This document shows positions 29,501 through 36,844 of a stretch of 64,000 bases of DNA, one piece after another. The stretch spans positions 1 to 64,000 of the forward strand of contig JAWKPF010000011.1 of the NCBI GenBank assembly GCA_041390825.1, written 5' to 3'. The position numbers and the translations under genes are program-made. The stretch is from Thermomicrobiales bacterium (lineage in GTDB: Bacteria > Chloroflexota > Chloroflexia > Thermomicrobiales > UBA6265). Numbering within the stretch: position 1 is the first letter of the stretch; each line of letters begins with the position of its first letter. The notes under the pieces are model-generated. The model did no database searches. It was not told the DNA's origin and saw only the letters and a program-made list of their open reading frames with translations.

Positions 29501-29664
29501 GCATCTCCGCTGCCCGGGTCGTATCCCGGGGGGCAGTCATACTTGACAGCGGTATAGGAACCGGTGTCTTGCGCGACCACCTGCGTCGATTGAAGCGCGG
29601 GGAGCATGCCAAAGAAAAGTATGAGCACGACAGACCGCGCAAGAAGTCGATGTGCCGATGACAT
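23539..29664 (-). CDS. Giant secreted protein of about 15 Cys-containing CnaB/prealbumin-like modules
   Basis: 2041 residues. GGAGG lies nine bases upstream of the ATG at 29664; the in-frame ATG at 29673 overlaps the ribosome binding site. Signal peptide to about VVAQD. Fifteen modules follow. Nine (numbers 3-11) are close copies of 126 residues starting YLYKYYC or similar. Typical module: K and Cys in the first strand, a second Cys near SGCTTP, E in VEQPPDGY, a third Cys in IFCG, and a last strand CYVFDVP or CYWFNSP with Cys and Asn/Asp. Lys, Glu and Asn/Asp occupy the places of the intramolecular isopeptide triad of CnaB/SpaA domains. A Gly/Ser/Thr-rich linker (about 1725-1800) precedes the last two modules. 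No LPXTG or membrane anchor is seen, so how it is retained is unclear. Confidence 0.88.
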   Translation of the reverse strand: MSSAHRLLARSVVLILFFGMLPALQSTQVVAQDTGSYTAVKYDCPPGYDPGSGDANAAFSNCTTPAGGVSFTLQSGDGSYGGGTQQTNGSGSVSWNGIPLGVGYAVSETVPQGYGTPWVYCEVTGDPNNPGDVQQSYFAANGGNMDVGYTAPQLASYTQTTCYWFNSPPAQNGQTQQYQGGGTAIVKIQKFLCDDSSYDYDSFTVGDYFDNCPDFHNGVKFSVNGGSQTATGNGNGTVEFGSLGAGQVDIRLHEVSGYLPKAVYCVEFPNGGSAANIDESNKQPLADEGNGTYRLSHTMVDGYTYYCYWFDYVEAHPNVHIYKYYCDPSFDWQSGGYDYLLSGCTTPQSGVYFEVHNGGYSQGQSTDSSGHAWWSDVPSGNLGMVEQPPSGYQVGRIFCGVAAQNDATLPSSWQEYSYSDGWNVDLPDGQYLHCYVFDVPSDYGTIYLYKFYCDPSYDWQSGGYDYLLSGCTTPHEGVYFEVHNGSYSEGQTTDSGGTAAWSNVPGGTLDIVEQTPSGYTVGRVFCGYSSDGSTLPSSWDEYSYNQGIQVDLQSGQYLFCVYFNIPSEYGTVYLYKYYCDPEFDWQSGGYDYLLSGCTNPQPGVPFQVASGSYSQSQSTDSSGAATWTGVPSGDLGFFEDAPDGYTVGRIFCGYSDTQGTPPSSWDEYSYSGGWSVPYDSGQYLYCYVFDVPYNYGTVYFYKYYCDPDFDWQSNGYDYLLSSCTTPHEGVYFETYSGSYTQGQTTDSSGMATWTDVPWGDLSFWEDVPDGYQVGRIFCGYSDTDGTLPTSWDEYSYSDGWNVPTPPGKYLYCYIFDVPYDYGTVYIYKYYCEPGYEWSSSSYDDLYAECTSWQPDVYFEIHNGGYSQGQTTDSSGAATWEDVPGGDLEIVETAPDGYKVGKVFCGVTAQNSGTLPSSWTEYPYSDSWHVDMPEGEYVHCFVFDVPYDYGKIYFYKYYCAPEFDWESNGYDYLLSSCTTPHENVYFETYSGSYTQGQTTDSSGMATWTDVPWGPLSFYEEVPDGYQVGRIFCGYSDTDGTLPTSWDEYSYSDGWNVPTPPGKYLYCYIFDVPYEYGTVYFYKYYCAPEFDWENGGYDYLLSGCTTPHENVYFETYSGSYTQGQTTDTSGAATWTDVPWGDLSFWEDVPDGYQVGRIFCGYSDTDGVPPTSWDEYSYFDGWDVPKPPGKYLYCYIFDVPYDYGTIYIYKYYCEPDFDWQGGGYDYLYAECTSPHENVYFEVHNGGYSQGQTTDSSGAATWSDVPLGDLQIVEDIPDGYLVGRVYCGYSDQDGVPPTSWDEYDYFNGYNVSIEEGEYLYCYIFDVPYDYGTVYIYKYYCEPGFDWYDGSYDYLYSECTSWQPDVYFEIQSGGYSSGKTTDSSGAASWEDVPAGSLTIYEQPPDGYQVGKIFCGVVAQNAGTLPSSWDEYDYTDGWHVDLPEGQYLHCFVFDVPTEYGWVTIWKYTCPQDFDYGSSDLSYYESSCTERPEGVEFDLYNQPYGYEESQSTDASGEASWSDVPSGGDLYFWEVPNGYTPIAVYCGFSSDGSEPSTWDEYFLDSDGALSGIWVEPNQYLYCKWFNKPYDYPQVWIYKYNCDQTAHWNWSYHQLLAQCTTPGPGVEYGWGPQGESPSSSTMDDQGKWLYEDLQPGVWYWTETYPSGYSGAVVYCQWVGPYGSGDYQKADLDGSTLWLEVDWGQVITCYWFDFPTGYEPPSSGGSSGSGGSGSSGGSGTSGGTSGGGTAGGGTSGGGTAGGGTSGGGGSAGGGAAGGGTGGPPPLTSNAPTGPKPGGPVGGGTTSQQGSPNAPVTLIIVKHTCPEGFDLYGEDADVEQDCTDLTGEIDYSLTDLSTADADPVDQTTGDDGKATWTNLKAGPYLIVESLPDDTYSAFIWTCKSDKRQFQLQYPFTPFSYAGPNGEIGITLIAGEKLECAWYDVPSAPVEVTVLKFECPSSPVIVAQCTPAGAGVNFNLTPAGGAVGAIIQMTTDANGSATGSGVAGPYTLAEQGGTPCLIDSESLDQQGHVVLEPGDPAEIRVYNCGGGGS
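25305..28715 (-). repeat. Tandem array of nine 378-bp coding repeats
   Basis: Nine consecutive units of about 378 bp (126 codons), with long stretches nearly identical between units (for example the segments encoding DGYQVGRIFCGYSDTDG). Because the unit is a multiple of three, wrong frames also stay open through the array. Similar units suggest recent duplication or gene conversion, and assembly may have collapsed or expanded copies. Confidence 0.85.
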
Positions 29665-30187
29665 GATGTCCATCCTCCGAAATAAGCACGCAATTGGGTC
29701 TGGGGAGAACGTCCAATGTGTTAGGTAGCTCCAATCATCTTATTCCTCTTTCGTGAGAAATCAACCACCTACGCTGGATTTCCCCACGTTTGCACATGTT
29801 TCCGCAGCGCTCCGTTCGGTCCGGTTGTTCGCGGCCATTGGCTTCATTTCGGGAAGATTGGGAATATCCCGCAATGGTTCGACCGTCCCCGAGGCCACCG
29901 CGCGCGGACACCTCCAAAGTCCGCCGAAATCGGCCCACACGGGTATCGAATGCGCTCCGTTTTCGACCGTACGAGATTGACATCCCTCCTTTCCGTCCTT
30001 CCGCGTACGTTCTGACACGGCTCACGCAACCGTGCCGTCAGGCGACACGTCACGTATGCTCTCCCGCGTCGAACCACGAAGCGCTGACGTGTGATGCGAA
30101 CGACATCCTCTGTCTCCATCATGGGGTTCGCATAGAACTACTCAACTATGAAAATCGAAGCTGGAACACACGCAAGACAGGAGCAAT
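29665..30187. other. Gene-free region between the giant surface protein and dinB-like gene
   Basis: 523 bases between divergent genes. A possible minus-strand promoter is listed separately. No RNA gene or operator was recognised in the rest. Confidence 0.4.
29737..29764 (-). promoter_or_regulatory. Possible promoter of the giant surface-protein gene
   Basis: On the minus strand TTGATT (29759-29764) and TAAGAT (29737-29742) are separated by 16 bases. Each matches four of six bases of the sigma-70 -35 and -10 hexamers. This would give a leader of about 65 nucleotides. Weak evidence only. Confidence 0.3.
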
Positions 30188-30682
30188 ATGGATTCGGTGC
30201 TACGTAATCAATTGATCGAACGCTATCGAGAGGGCCCTGCTGAGGTCGACCGCGCGCTTGCCGGAATCACCGAGGACGAGCTCGATTTCCGCATCGCCGA
30301 CGGGGAATGGACCCCGCGTGAAGTCGTGCATCACCTGGCGGACAGCGAAATGACGTCGGCTATCCGCATCCGCCGGCTGATTGCTGAGAAGGAGCCGCTG
30401 ATCGTTGGGTACGATCAGGAGGAATTCGCCCGCAGGCTCTACTACGGGCGTCCGATCGCGGGTTCGCTTTTGGCGCTCGCGGGCGCCCGCATGTCGACTG
30501 CCGACTTCCTTGCGGAGTTTCAGGAGAGCGACTGGGAGCGTTTTGGGACCCACTCGGAGTTCCCCGGGCCATTCACCGTGATCGGTTGGCTTGAGTACTA
30601 CGCCGACCACGCGCACGACCACGCTGACCAAATTCGACGATCGCGTGCGGCGTACCGCCAGCGAGCGGGCGTTTCCGGCTAG
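30188..30682 (+). CDS. DinB-family (DinB_2/YfiT-like) protein
   Basis: 164 residues with AGGAG before the ATG. A four-helix bundle with the family's metal-binding His pattern: VVHHLADSE in helix 2 and YYADHAHDHADQIRR in the last helix. Relatives are putative thiol-dependent S-transferases or damage-inducible proteins whose substrates are largely unknown. Its stop codon directly abuts the stop of the convergent ABC-F gene (30682/30683). Confidence 0.85.
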   Translation: MDSVLRNQLIERYREGPAEVDRALAGITEDELDFRIADGEWTPREVVHHLADSEMTSAIRIRRLIAEKEPLIVGYDQEEFARRLYYGRPIAGSLLALAGARMSTADFLAEFQESDWERFGTHSEFPGPFTVIGWLEYYADHAHDHADQIRRSRAAYRQRAGVSG

Positions 30683-32344
30683 CTATCGAACCGCGGTGGC
30701 GGTCGTCAAAATCACACCGTTCTCGGGGTGCTCGTCATACCAGGCGAAGTTGCCTGGGTAGTCTGTGAGGATGCCGTCCCGCAACTCGAGCGTTCGTGTA
30801 CAGATGCGTTCGAGAAAGTAGCGGTCGTGCGAGACCGACAGGATGGTTCCCGGAAAGTCGCCGAGCGCAGTTTCCAGCGCCTCGATCGCCTGGAGGTCGA
30901 GATTGTTCGTCGGTTCGTCCAGCACGAGGAAGTTCGCGCCGCCAAGGATGAGACCAGCAATCTGCAGGCGTGCTTTCTCACCGCCGGAAAGCCGTCCGAT
31001 CTGCGTCATGCCGACTTCCCGATCGAGCTGCAACGAACCAAGGAAGCTGATTGCCTGTTGCTCGTTGTACGGCTGCAATCGTCGGATGTACTCGATCGCG
31101 GTGAGTTTGGCGGGCAGATTCTCCTGCTCCTGGGCATACCAACCGAGCACGACCGCCGGCCCCAGCCGTACAGAACCACTCGTCGGCGCAACCTGACCTG
31201 CCAGGACACGCAAGAGGGACGTCTTTCCCGCTCCATTCGGACCCACCAAACCAATGCGCTCGCCAATACGGATCTCCAAATCGAACGGCCTGGCGATGTC
31301 GCGATGCGGGTAGGCGAACGAAGCGGCGTGTGCATCCAGCACGACGGTCGCGCCGCGCTCGGTCGAGAACGAGAAGTTGGCCGGGCGACGATCGAGATTG
31401 GGTATTCGGGTCGCCTCCAGCTTTTCGCGTTCTTCTTCGAGCTTGCGCCGCATGTTTTCAGCACGCGGGGCGAACTTCGGGTTTTGGCGCGCCCATTGGG
31501 TGAGCTGCTCGGCGCTGGCTTTGAGCTTCTTGAACTCGCGCTCCTGGAGCTCGCGCAGCTCGGTGGCCCGCTCATGACGAGATTGCCGCTCCGCGCGGTA
31601 ATAGCTGTAGTTCCCGTGATAGACGGTGATCTTGCCGTGAGTGAGCTCGAAGATGCGGTTCGAGATGCGATCGACGAAATAGCGGTCATGGGTGATCGTC
31701 GCAACGGCGCCGTCCGACCTGCTGAGCAACCGTTCCAGCCACGCCTTGGCTTCCAGGTCGAGGTGGTTGTCGGGTTCGTCGAGCAAGAGCACATCTGGCT
31801 GCGCCGCCAGCAAGCCGGCCAGCGCGACGATCTTCTTCTCCCCACCGGATAGCTGCCCAACCGGTTTTCCCCAATCGGCTTCGGGCACTCGCAATCCAGA
31901 AAGAATGTCGGCGCCCGGCAACGGCACCCGATCGTCACGCACCTCTTCGATGCGCGCAAGTGTGTGGGTGTATTCGTCCATGACCGCAGTGAGCTGCTCA
32001 TCGTCGAGCGGTTCACCCATGCGGAGTTCGAGCCGAGTGAGATGCAAATCGAGCGCGTCCGGATCGCCCGCTGCCAAAGCAACCGTTTCCAGCACGGTCA
32101 TTTCGGGGTCGATTGCCGTCTCCTGATGCAGGTACCCGATATGCAACCCGCGGCGTGCCGTCACCGCGCCCGATTGCGGTGTCAGCTCTCCTGACAGCAG
32201 GCGAAAGAGGGTCGACTTTCCTGCCCCGTTCGGGCCCAGGAGCGCGAGCCGGTCGCCGGACTTGATCTCGAACGAAACGTTCTCGAAGACTTGGTGCCCG
32301 CCGTGGGCATAGCTAATACCGTTTGCCTGTAACAGAAGCGCCAT
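30683..32344 (-). CDS. ABC-F family ATPase (ribosome-associated type)
   Basis: 553 residues with two ATP-binding cassettes and no membrane segments. Cassette 1: GPNGAGKST, signature LSGGEKK, Walker B DEPDNHLD. Cassette 2: GPNGAGKTS, LSGGEKAR, DEPTNNLD. A charged linker (about 235-320, rich in RELQEREFKKLKASAEQL-type helix) separates them, as in ABC-F translation factors and resistance proteins that act at the ribosomal E site. The exact subfamily (EttA, Uup or antibiotic-resistance type) cannot be fixed from sequence alone. Confidence 0.92.
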   Translation of the reverse strand: MALLLQANGISYAHGGHQVFENVSFEIKSGDRLALLGPNGAGKSTLFRLLSGELTPQSGAVTARRGLHIGYLHQETAIDPEMTVLETVALAAGDPDALDLHLTRLELRMGEPLDDEQLTAVMDEYTHTLARIEEVRDDRVPLPGADILSGLRVPEADWGKPVGQLSGGEKKIVALAGLLAAQPDVLLLDEPDNHLDLEAKAWLERLLSRSDGAVATITHDRYFVDRISNRIFELTHGKITVYHGNYSYYRAERQSRHERATELRELQEREFKKLKASAEQLTQWARQNPKFAPRAENMRRKLEEEREKLEATRIPNLDRRPANFSFSTERGATVVLDAHAASFAYPHRDIARPFDLEIRIGERIGLVGPNGAGKTSLLRVLAGQVAPTSGSVRLGPAVVLGWYAQEQENLPAKLTAIEYIRRLQPYNEQQAISFLGSLQLDREVGMTQIGRLSGGEKARLQIAGLILGGANFLVLDEPTNNLDLQAIEALETALGDFPGTILSVSHDRYFLERICTRTLELRDGILTDYPGNFAWYDEHPENGVILTTATAVR

Positions 32345-32383
32345 ATGCGCAGCGTAGCACGACGGAGCGGGAGTGCTGCGCGG

Positions 32384-33535
32384 TCAGGCCGCCGGTGTTG
32401 CCTCGGTTGTGTCGTCGAATGCGGGGAGATCGAATACGCCCGCCGCGATCAGGGCCAGGCGTTGCTCGACTTCGGTGGCGCGGTCGTCGTCGGGCAACCC
32501 AAGCGACAGAAGCGCGACAGCGCGAACGTCGCCAGATGGCAATACGATGAACCCAACATCGTTGACCACGTCTTCCAGATTTCCTGGCTTGTCGATGGCT
32601 GTATAGCCCTCTGGCAGCAGAAGCGGGATTCGATCTCCGATGAGTTGCTCTTCCAGGATGCCTCTGATGTGCTCGGACACAAAGGGGGAGATCAGTGTAT
32701 TGGTCGAGAGCTTCTGCATATACGTCGCCATGTCGAAGGGAGTGGTGATATTGACCGGACCAAGTTGTGCCGCGGCTTCGATATAGGCTCTGGCAGCGTC
32801 GACATCGGCCTGGGTGGCATCCGAAGCGGTTTGCGGGGGCCAAATCGGCAGGGTAGTCGGATCACCTTGCAGCCAGGTCTCGTTCATGCCGATGATCTCA
32901 GCAGTCTCACGCAGCGATTCGGGCGAGGTGAGCTCGAGCATTGTCAATCCAGCGACATTGCTGGAGTAGGCTCCGGCCGCGAAGAGCAGATCTTCCAGAG
33001 TGACCTGGGCGCCTGCTTCGTCATTGGCAAAATACATGTCGCCGCCTCCAGCCTCGAACAACTCCGACGCCAGGGTGTAGGTCTGCTGAAGTGAAAGCTC
33101 GCCCGCCTCGACCTTGCGCAGGATGTCGGCCATGAGAATGAGTTTGTAGGTCGACGCAGCCACGAAGGGCACATGCGCATTCCGGGTGACGATGATCTTG
33201 TCGTCTGGGCCGAGCACCACGACCCCGTACACCCCCTGCTCCCCCTGAAGCAGCGCGGTGGTTGCCGCCTGTTCCGGCGAGGTCGGGATCCCGTCGATGA
33301 ATTCGGGCGTGGGCGGAATCGTGGGGGTGTTCGTCGGTGGGACTGTGAAGATTGGCGTGACCACCTGAGCAACCTCGGTGGTTGCCGTCGCGGTGGGCTC
33401 CTCGTTCACCGGTTCGCCTTCACTGCCGCAAGCTGCAAGGAGCGCACCCGGAATCGCCAGGACCAGCGCTGCAGCCATGAAGCGCCGAAGCGCCGAAGGA
33501 TGCCGGGTTGCTGAACTCGTCGTTTGGGTTGCCAC
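32384..33535 (-). CDS. Lipoprotein serine hydrolase, class A beta-lactamase fold
   Basis: About 383 residues from a GTG at 33535; a TTG at 33553 is also possible. The start is uncertain because no good Shine-Dalgarno is visible. Lipoprotein signal with lipobox LLAAC, then a Thr/Pro-rich linker. The catalytic domain has the SxxK motif in ASTYKLIL, the SxN-like YSSNVAG and a KPG in place of the usual KTG (IDKPGNLED). It is probably a membrane-tethered penicillin-binding/beta-lactamase relative acting outside the cell. A paralog lies immediately upstream. Confidence 0.8.
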   Translation of the reverse strand: MATQTTSSATRHPSALRRFMAAALVLAIPGALLAACGSEGEPVNEEPTATATTEVAQVVTPIFTVPPTNTPTIPPTPEFIDGIPTSPEQAATTALLQGEQGVYGVVVLGPDDKIIVTRNAHVPFVAASTYKLILMADILRKVEAGELSLQQTYTLASELFEAGGGDMYFANDEAGAQVTLEDLLFAAGAYSSNVAGLTMLELTSPESLRETAEIIGMNETWLQGDPTTLPIWPPQTASDATQADVDAARAYIEAAAQLGPVNITTPFDMATYMQKLSTNTLISPFVSEHIRGILEEQLIGDRIPLLLPEGYTAIDKPGNLEDVVNDVGFIVLPSGDVRAVALLSLGLPDDDRATEVEQRLALIAAGVFDLPAFDDTTEATPAA

Positions 33536-33661
33536 ACGTCTGCCCGACTGCAATCGGTTCGATGCCCCGATTGTACGCGCCGCAACCGGCGCAATTCGTG
33601 CGCAACGTCCCAGCTTTCGTTCAGGCTTTGCGGTTCTTCGGTCGAATGCAGCCGGAAGCTG

Positions 33662-34780
33662 CTAGAAATCGGTGCTGCCGGCGGCGATCAGGCCGAGCAA
33701 CGCGAGAATCTCGGTCGCATGGCCTTCATCGATGATGCCCGCGGAATAGGCCGCCACCGCGCGGGGTCCGGAATCGAGGAAGAGGATCCCGGTGTCGTTG
33801 ACCGCGCCGGTCAGATTGCCTGGTTTGTCCGCCACCGGAATGTCCCACAGGTACGCCGGCAGCCGGTCGCGAATCGTGTTGTTGAGCAAGATATCCACGA
33901 TCTGCTCGCTCACCCAATGCGAAACCACCGTGCCGTTGATCAGTCCCACCTGATAGACCGCCATGTCATACGGGGTCGTGATGTTGACCCATCCCTCTTC
34001 CTCGTACGACTCGATGATGTAGGACATCACAACATCGATGTCCTCCTGGGAGGAATCGACGCCGACCTGCGGCGGCCAATAGGGCAGCTCGTAGGGATTC
34101 GCGAAGAGATAGGTTTGGGTCATACCGATCTCATGCGCGGTCTGGTTGAGCGCGTCTGGCGTGGTGAGCGTCAGCAACGTGAGCGCGCTGACATTGCTGG
34201 ACCAGGCGCCGACCGCGAACAAGAGTTCGCTGATCGGTTTGTAGCTTCCGGCATCGCCCCAGAGGAAGTACATGTCTCCCCCGCTCTTGTCGAAGAGCGC
34301 CGGATCGAGATAGACCTCCTGATCGAGCGAAAGCTCGCCCTGCTCGACCCGCTTCAGGATGTCTGCCATGAGCACGACTTTGTACGTGCTGGCCGTCACG
34401 AATGGGGTGCGGCTGTTGTACGACGACACGATGTAGCCATCGGCTTCCATCACGACGAAGCCGTAGACACCCTCCTGGCCGGAGAGAAGGTCATTCGCGG
34501 CCGCCTGTTCGGCGGACTCTGGCCAATAGCCATTCGGCGTTGGCGTGGGAAGCGGAGTCGGAGTATTGGTGGCAGTGGGAATTGGGGTGATGATGGGAGT
34601 GACGATCGCGGGCATAGTGGGCGATTCATACGCCGGCGCAGCAGCGATGACATCACCCGAATCAGGCGCATCAGAACGCGAGCACGCAGACAACACCAAG
34701 CTCAGCAGCAGGATCGCCACTGAGGTCACCAACCATGGGTTTGCTTGCTGGCATATACGCCGGCGCGGGACACCGAGCAT
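33662..34780 (-). CDS. Lipoprotein serine hydrolase, class A beta-lactamase fold (paralog of the downstream gene)
   Basis: About 372 residues if it starts at the ATG at 34780, which gives a classic lipoprotein signal (MLGVPRRRICQQ, hydrophobic stretch, lipobox VLSAC). Upstream codons to 34867 are open but unconvincing. A Thr/Pro linker precedes the domain with SxxK in ASTYKVVL, SSN in AWSSNVSA and DKPGN. It matches the downstream gene along its whole domain (GGDMYF, ITTPYDMA, VNDTGI versus VNDVGF), so the two arose by tandem duplication. The substrate is unknown. Confidence 0.8.
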   Translation of the reverse strand: MLGVPRRRICQQANPWLVTSVAILLLSLVLSACSRSDAPDSGDVIAAAPAYESPTMPAIVTPIITPIPTATNTPTPLPTPTPNGYWPESAEQAAANDLLSGQEGVYGFVVMEADGYIVSSYNSRTPFVTASTYKVVLMADILKRVEQGELSLDQEVYLDPALFDKSGGDMYFLWGDAGSYKPISELLFAVGAWSSNVSALTLLTLTTPDALNQTAHEIGMTQTYLFANPYELPYWPPQVGVDSSQEDIDVVMSYIIESYEEEGWVNITTPYDMAVYQVGLINGTVVSHWVSEQIVDILLNNTIRDRLPAYLWDIPVADKPGNLTGAVNDTGILFLDSGPRAVAAYSAGIIDEGHATEILALLGLIAAGSTDF

Positions 34781-35032
34781 TGCGCTGTCGCATCGGCCCG
34801 ATGCCTCAGCGCGCGCGGTTTCGGGGCCGCGCTCGGCGGATGGCATTCGGGGTCCATCGTCGAACAAATTCTGATTCGATTATACCGGACGAACGACAGA
34901 AATGCGCCCTCGAAATCGTGACGATGCGTCACTTGGGACACGCTGACAACCAGCGTTCGTACGCAGTGAATCAGCGATCCTCCAGTTGCAGATCGCTCGC
35001 GGGGTGACTCCTGGGAATGCCGCAGCCGCTGG

Positions 35033-35839
35033 CTATTTGACGCCACGCACGGTGAGCGCCCGGATGGGGAGACGGAATGCCGCGCTCTCGACCGGGGCGA
35101 GCTCGGCGCGCAGCCGCTCCCGCAGCCGAGCCTGGGCCTCGTGCGGCAGCCCGAGCAGGAACCTGCTGGCGGGTCCGTAGCCCGCCAGGAATGGGGTCCA
35201 GTAATCGTCGAAGTCGACGAACTCGGCGTCGAATTCGATGGCGCCCGTTTCGACGGCGTTGAGCTCGGCGGACTGGAAGAGCCGCAAGAGTCGAACGGGA
35301 TCGCAGATGGGATAGACCGTGCGTTCGTCGACGGAAGCTGCTCCATCTGGATCGATGGCGGAAGCTGCTTCCCAGAACTTCGCGCGGGGCGCGAACCCAC
35401 CCGCATAGTCCCAGACATAGGCTCCCACCGCGCCGCCACGGCGAGCGGCACGCAGCATCTCCCGAACCGCGCTCAACTGGCCAGCCGCGGGCAAGACGTT
35501 GATGACCAGGCCGGAGACGACGGCGTCGTATTGATTGGAAGCGACCGGAAGCGCGCGCGCGTCCCCAACTTCATAACGCACGCGCGCATCCTCGATCTGT
35601 CGCCGGGCATAGGCGATATAGGTCGAAGAGGGATCGACTCCCACAATCTCCTTCGGCTGCTCGACATCGAGCACCGCCTGGATCAACGCGCCGGTACCAC
35701 ACCCGACATCGAGCCAACGACCGTTCTTCCCAGCATCGAGCCAATCGAGAAAACGAGGCGCCACCATGCGGCTCCATCGTCCGGTCAATGGCTCATACGC
35801 TTCGCCGGCAGTGGCAAGCTGAGTCGGGTTCTGGTTCAC
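35033..35839 (-). CDS. Class I SAM-dependent methyltransferase
   Basis: 268 residues from a GTG with GGGAGG nine bases upstream. The Rossmann fold shows motif I LDVGCGTGALIQ, motif II EIVGVDPSS, motif III YEVGDARALP and VVSGLVINVL after it, as in Methyltransf_11/UbiE-type enzymes acting on small molecules. The acceptor is not evident, and neighbours give no pathway. Confidence 0.85.
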   Translation of the reverse strand: MNQNPTQLATAGEAYEPLTGRWSRMVAPRFLDWLDAGKNGRWLDVGCGTGALIQAVLDVEQPKEIVGVDPSSTYIAYARRQIEDARVRYEVGDARALPVASNQYDAVVSGLVINVLPAAGQLSAVREMLRAARRGGAVGAYVWDYAGGFAPRAKFWEAASAIDPDGAASVDERTVYPICDPVRLLRLFQSAELNAVETGAIEFDAEFVDFDDYWTPFLAGYGPASRFLLGLPHEAQARLRERLRAELAPVESAAFRLPIRALTVRGVK

Positions 35840-35986
35840 CGTAACGGGCCTCCCGGCCGAGAATCGATTTCGATTCGGTCAATGTAGCAGAGAGCGGCGC
35901 ACCGGAAACGCTTGACAGACGCGAACATCAGTTCTACGGTTGCTCCACAATGCGCGTCCCGCCGAGATTGGTAGACTGGAGACACC

Positions 35987-36385
35987 ATGAGTGACGTCCG
36001 ATTCGGCTATACGATCGTCTATGTTCCCGAGGTTCAGGCCGCGCTCGACTTCTATGCGCGCGCATTTGGATTCGAGCCCGGCTTTGTATCGCCGGATGGC
36101 TCCTACGGCGAACTGCAGACCGGGTCGACCACGCTTTCGTTTGCCTCGGAAGCGCTTGGAGCGTCCCATTTCGCCCATGGCTTCCTGCGTCATTCTTTGG
36201 CAAATCCGCCATTTGGCACCGAACTTGCCTTTACGACGCCGGACGTCGATGCCACGGTTGCCGCGGCACTGGATGCCGGCGCGCATCTCCTGGTTCCCGC
36301 GGAACTGAAGCCGTGGGGACAAACGGTCGCCTGGGTGCGCGATCCGCACGGTGTATTGATCGAGATATGCACGCCAATCGGGTAG
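35987..36385 (+). CDS. VOC-superfamily (glyoxalase/bleomycin-resistance-like) protein
   Basis: 132 residues: paired beta-alpha-beta-beta-beta units, YTIVYVPEVQAALDFYARAFGF at the start and VAWVRDPHGVLIEICTP at the end, the usual VOC boundary motifs with the metal-site Glu near the C-terminus (LIEIC). Such proteins are dioxygenases, glyoxalases or antibiotic-binding proteins; the specific role is unknown. Probably co-transcribed with the next gene, 27 bases downstream. Confidence 0.85.
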   Translation: MSDVRFGYTIVYVPEVQAALDFYARAFGFEPGFVSPDGSYGELQTGSTTLSFASEALGASHFAHGFLRHSLANPPFGTELAFTTPDVDATVAAALDAGAHLLVPAELKPWGQTVAWVRDPHGVLIEICTPIG

Positions 36386-36412
36386 TCGAGCCCGAACGAT
36401 TCGAGGGGATCT

Positions 36413-36844
36413 GTGCCGCGCGTCGATTGTTTGTTGCTCGTCGATTCGGCGCAGGTTGCCAATGGCAAACTCTACATTCTTGGCGGTGGCTGGGCTCGCT
36501 TGACGACCACGCAGGCGCCCGTCACGCGCAGCTTCGAGACGGCCATTCGGGTCGTGGTTCCCTGGACGGAAACCAACCGGCCGCATGCGTTGGAACTTCA
36601 ACTGGAGAACGAAGACGGTCAGGCGTTGCTGGAGCAACCCGTAAAAGCGGAAATCCGCGTCGGGCGCCCAGCATCCTTGAAAGATGGCACCGATCAGGTG
36701 GTGCCGCTTGCGCTGCGCCTTGGTCCAGCCACACTCGAACGGGAAGGACGGTTTGCCGTGATCGTGCGCTGCGAAGGCGAAGAAATCGCCCGCACCGCAT
36801 TCGATCTGGTCTTGAACCGGCCGCAGCCGGCTGGGATGGGGTGA
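36413..36844 (+). CDS. DUF6941-like protein
   Basis: 143 residues from a GTG with GAGGGGA just upstream. Starts PRVDCLLLVDSAQVANGKLYILGGGW, then an all-beta pattern (ETAIRVVVPWTETNRPHALELQLENEDG, AEIRVGRP, GRFAVIVRCEGEEIA). This matches my memory of small cytoplasmic beta-sandwich proteins named DUF6941, whose function is unknown. The 3' end overlaps the tail of the antisense GNAT frame. Confidence 0.65.
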   Translation: MPRVDCLLLVDSAQVANGKLYILGGGWARLTTTQAPVTRSFETAIRVVVPWTETNRPHALELQLENEDGQALLEQPVKAEIRVGRPASLKDGTDQVVPLALRLGPATLEREGRFAVIVRCEGEEIARTAFDLVLNRPQPAGMG

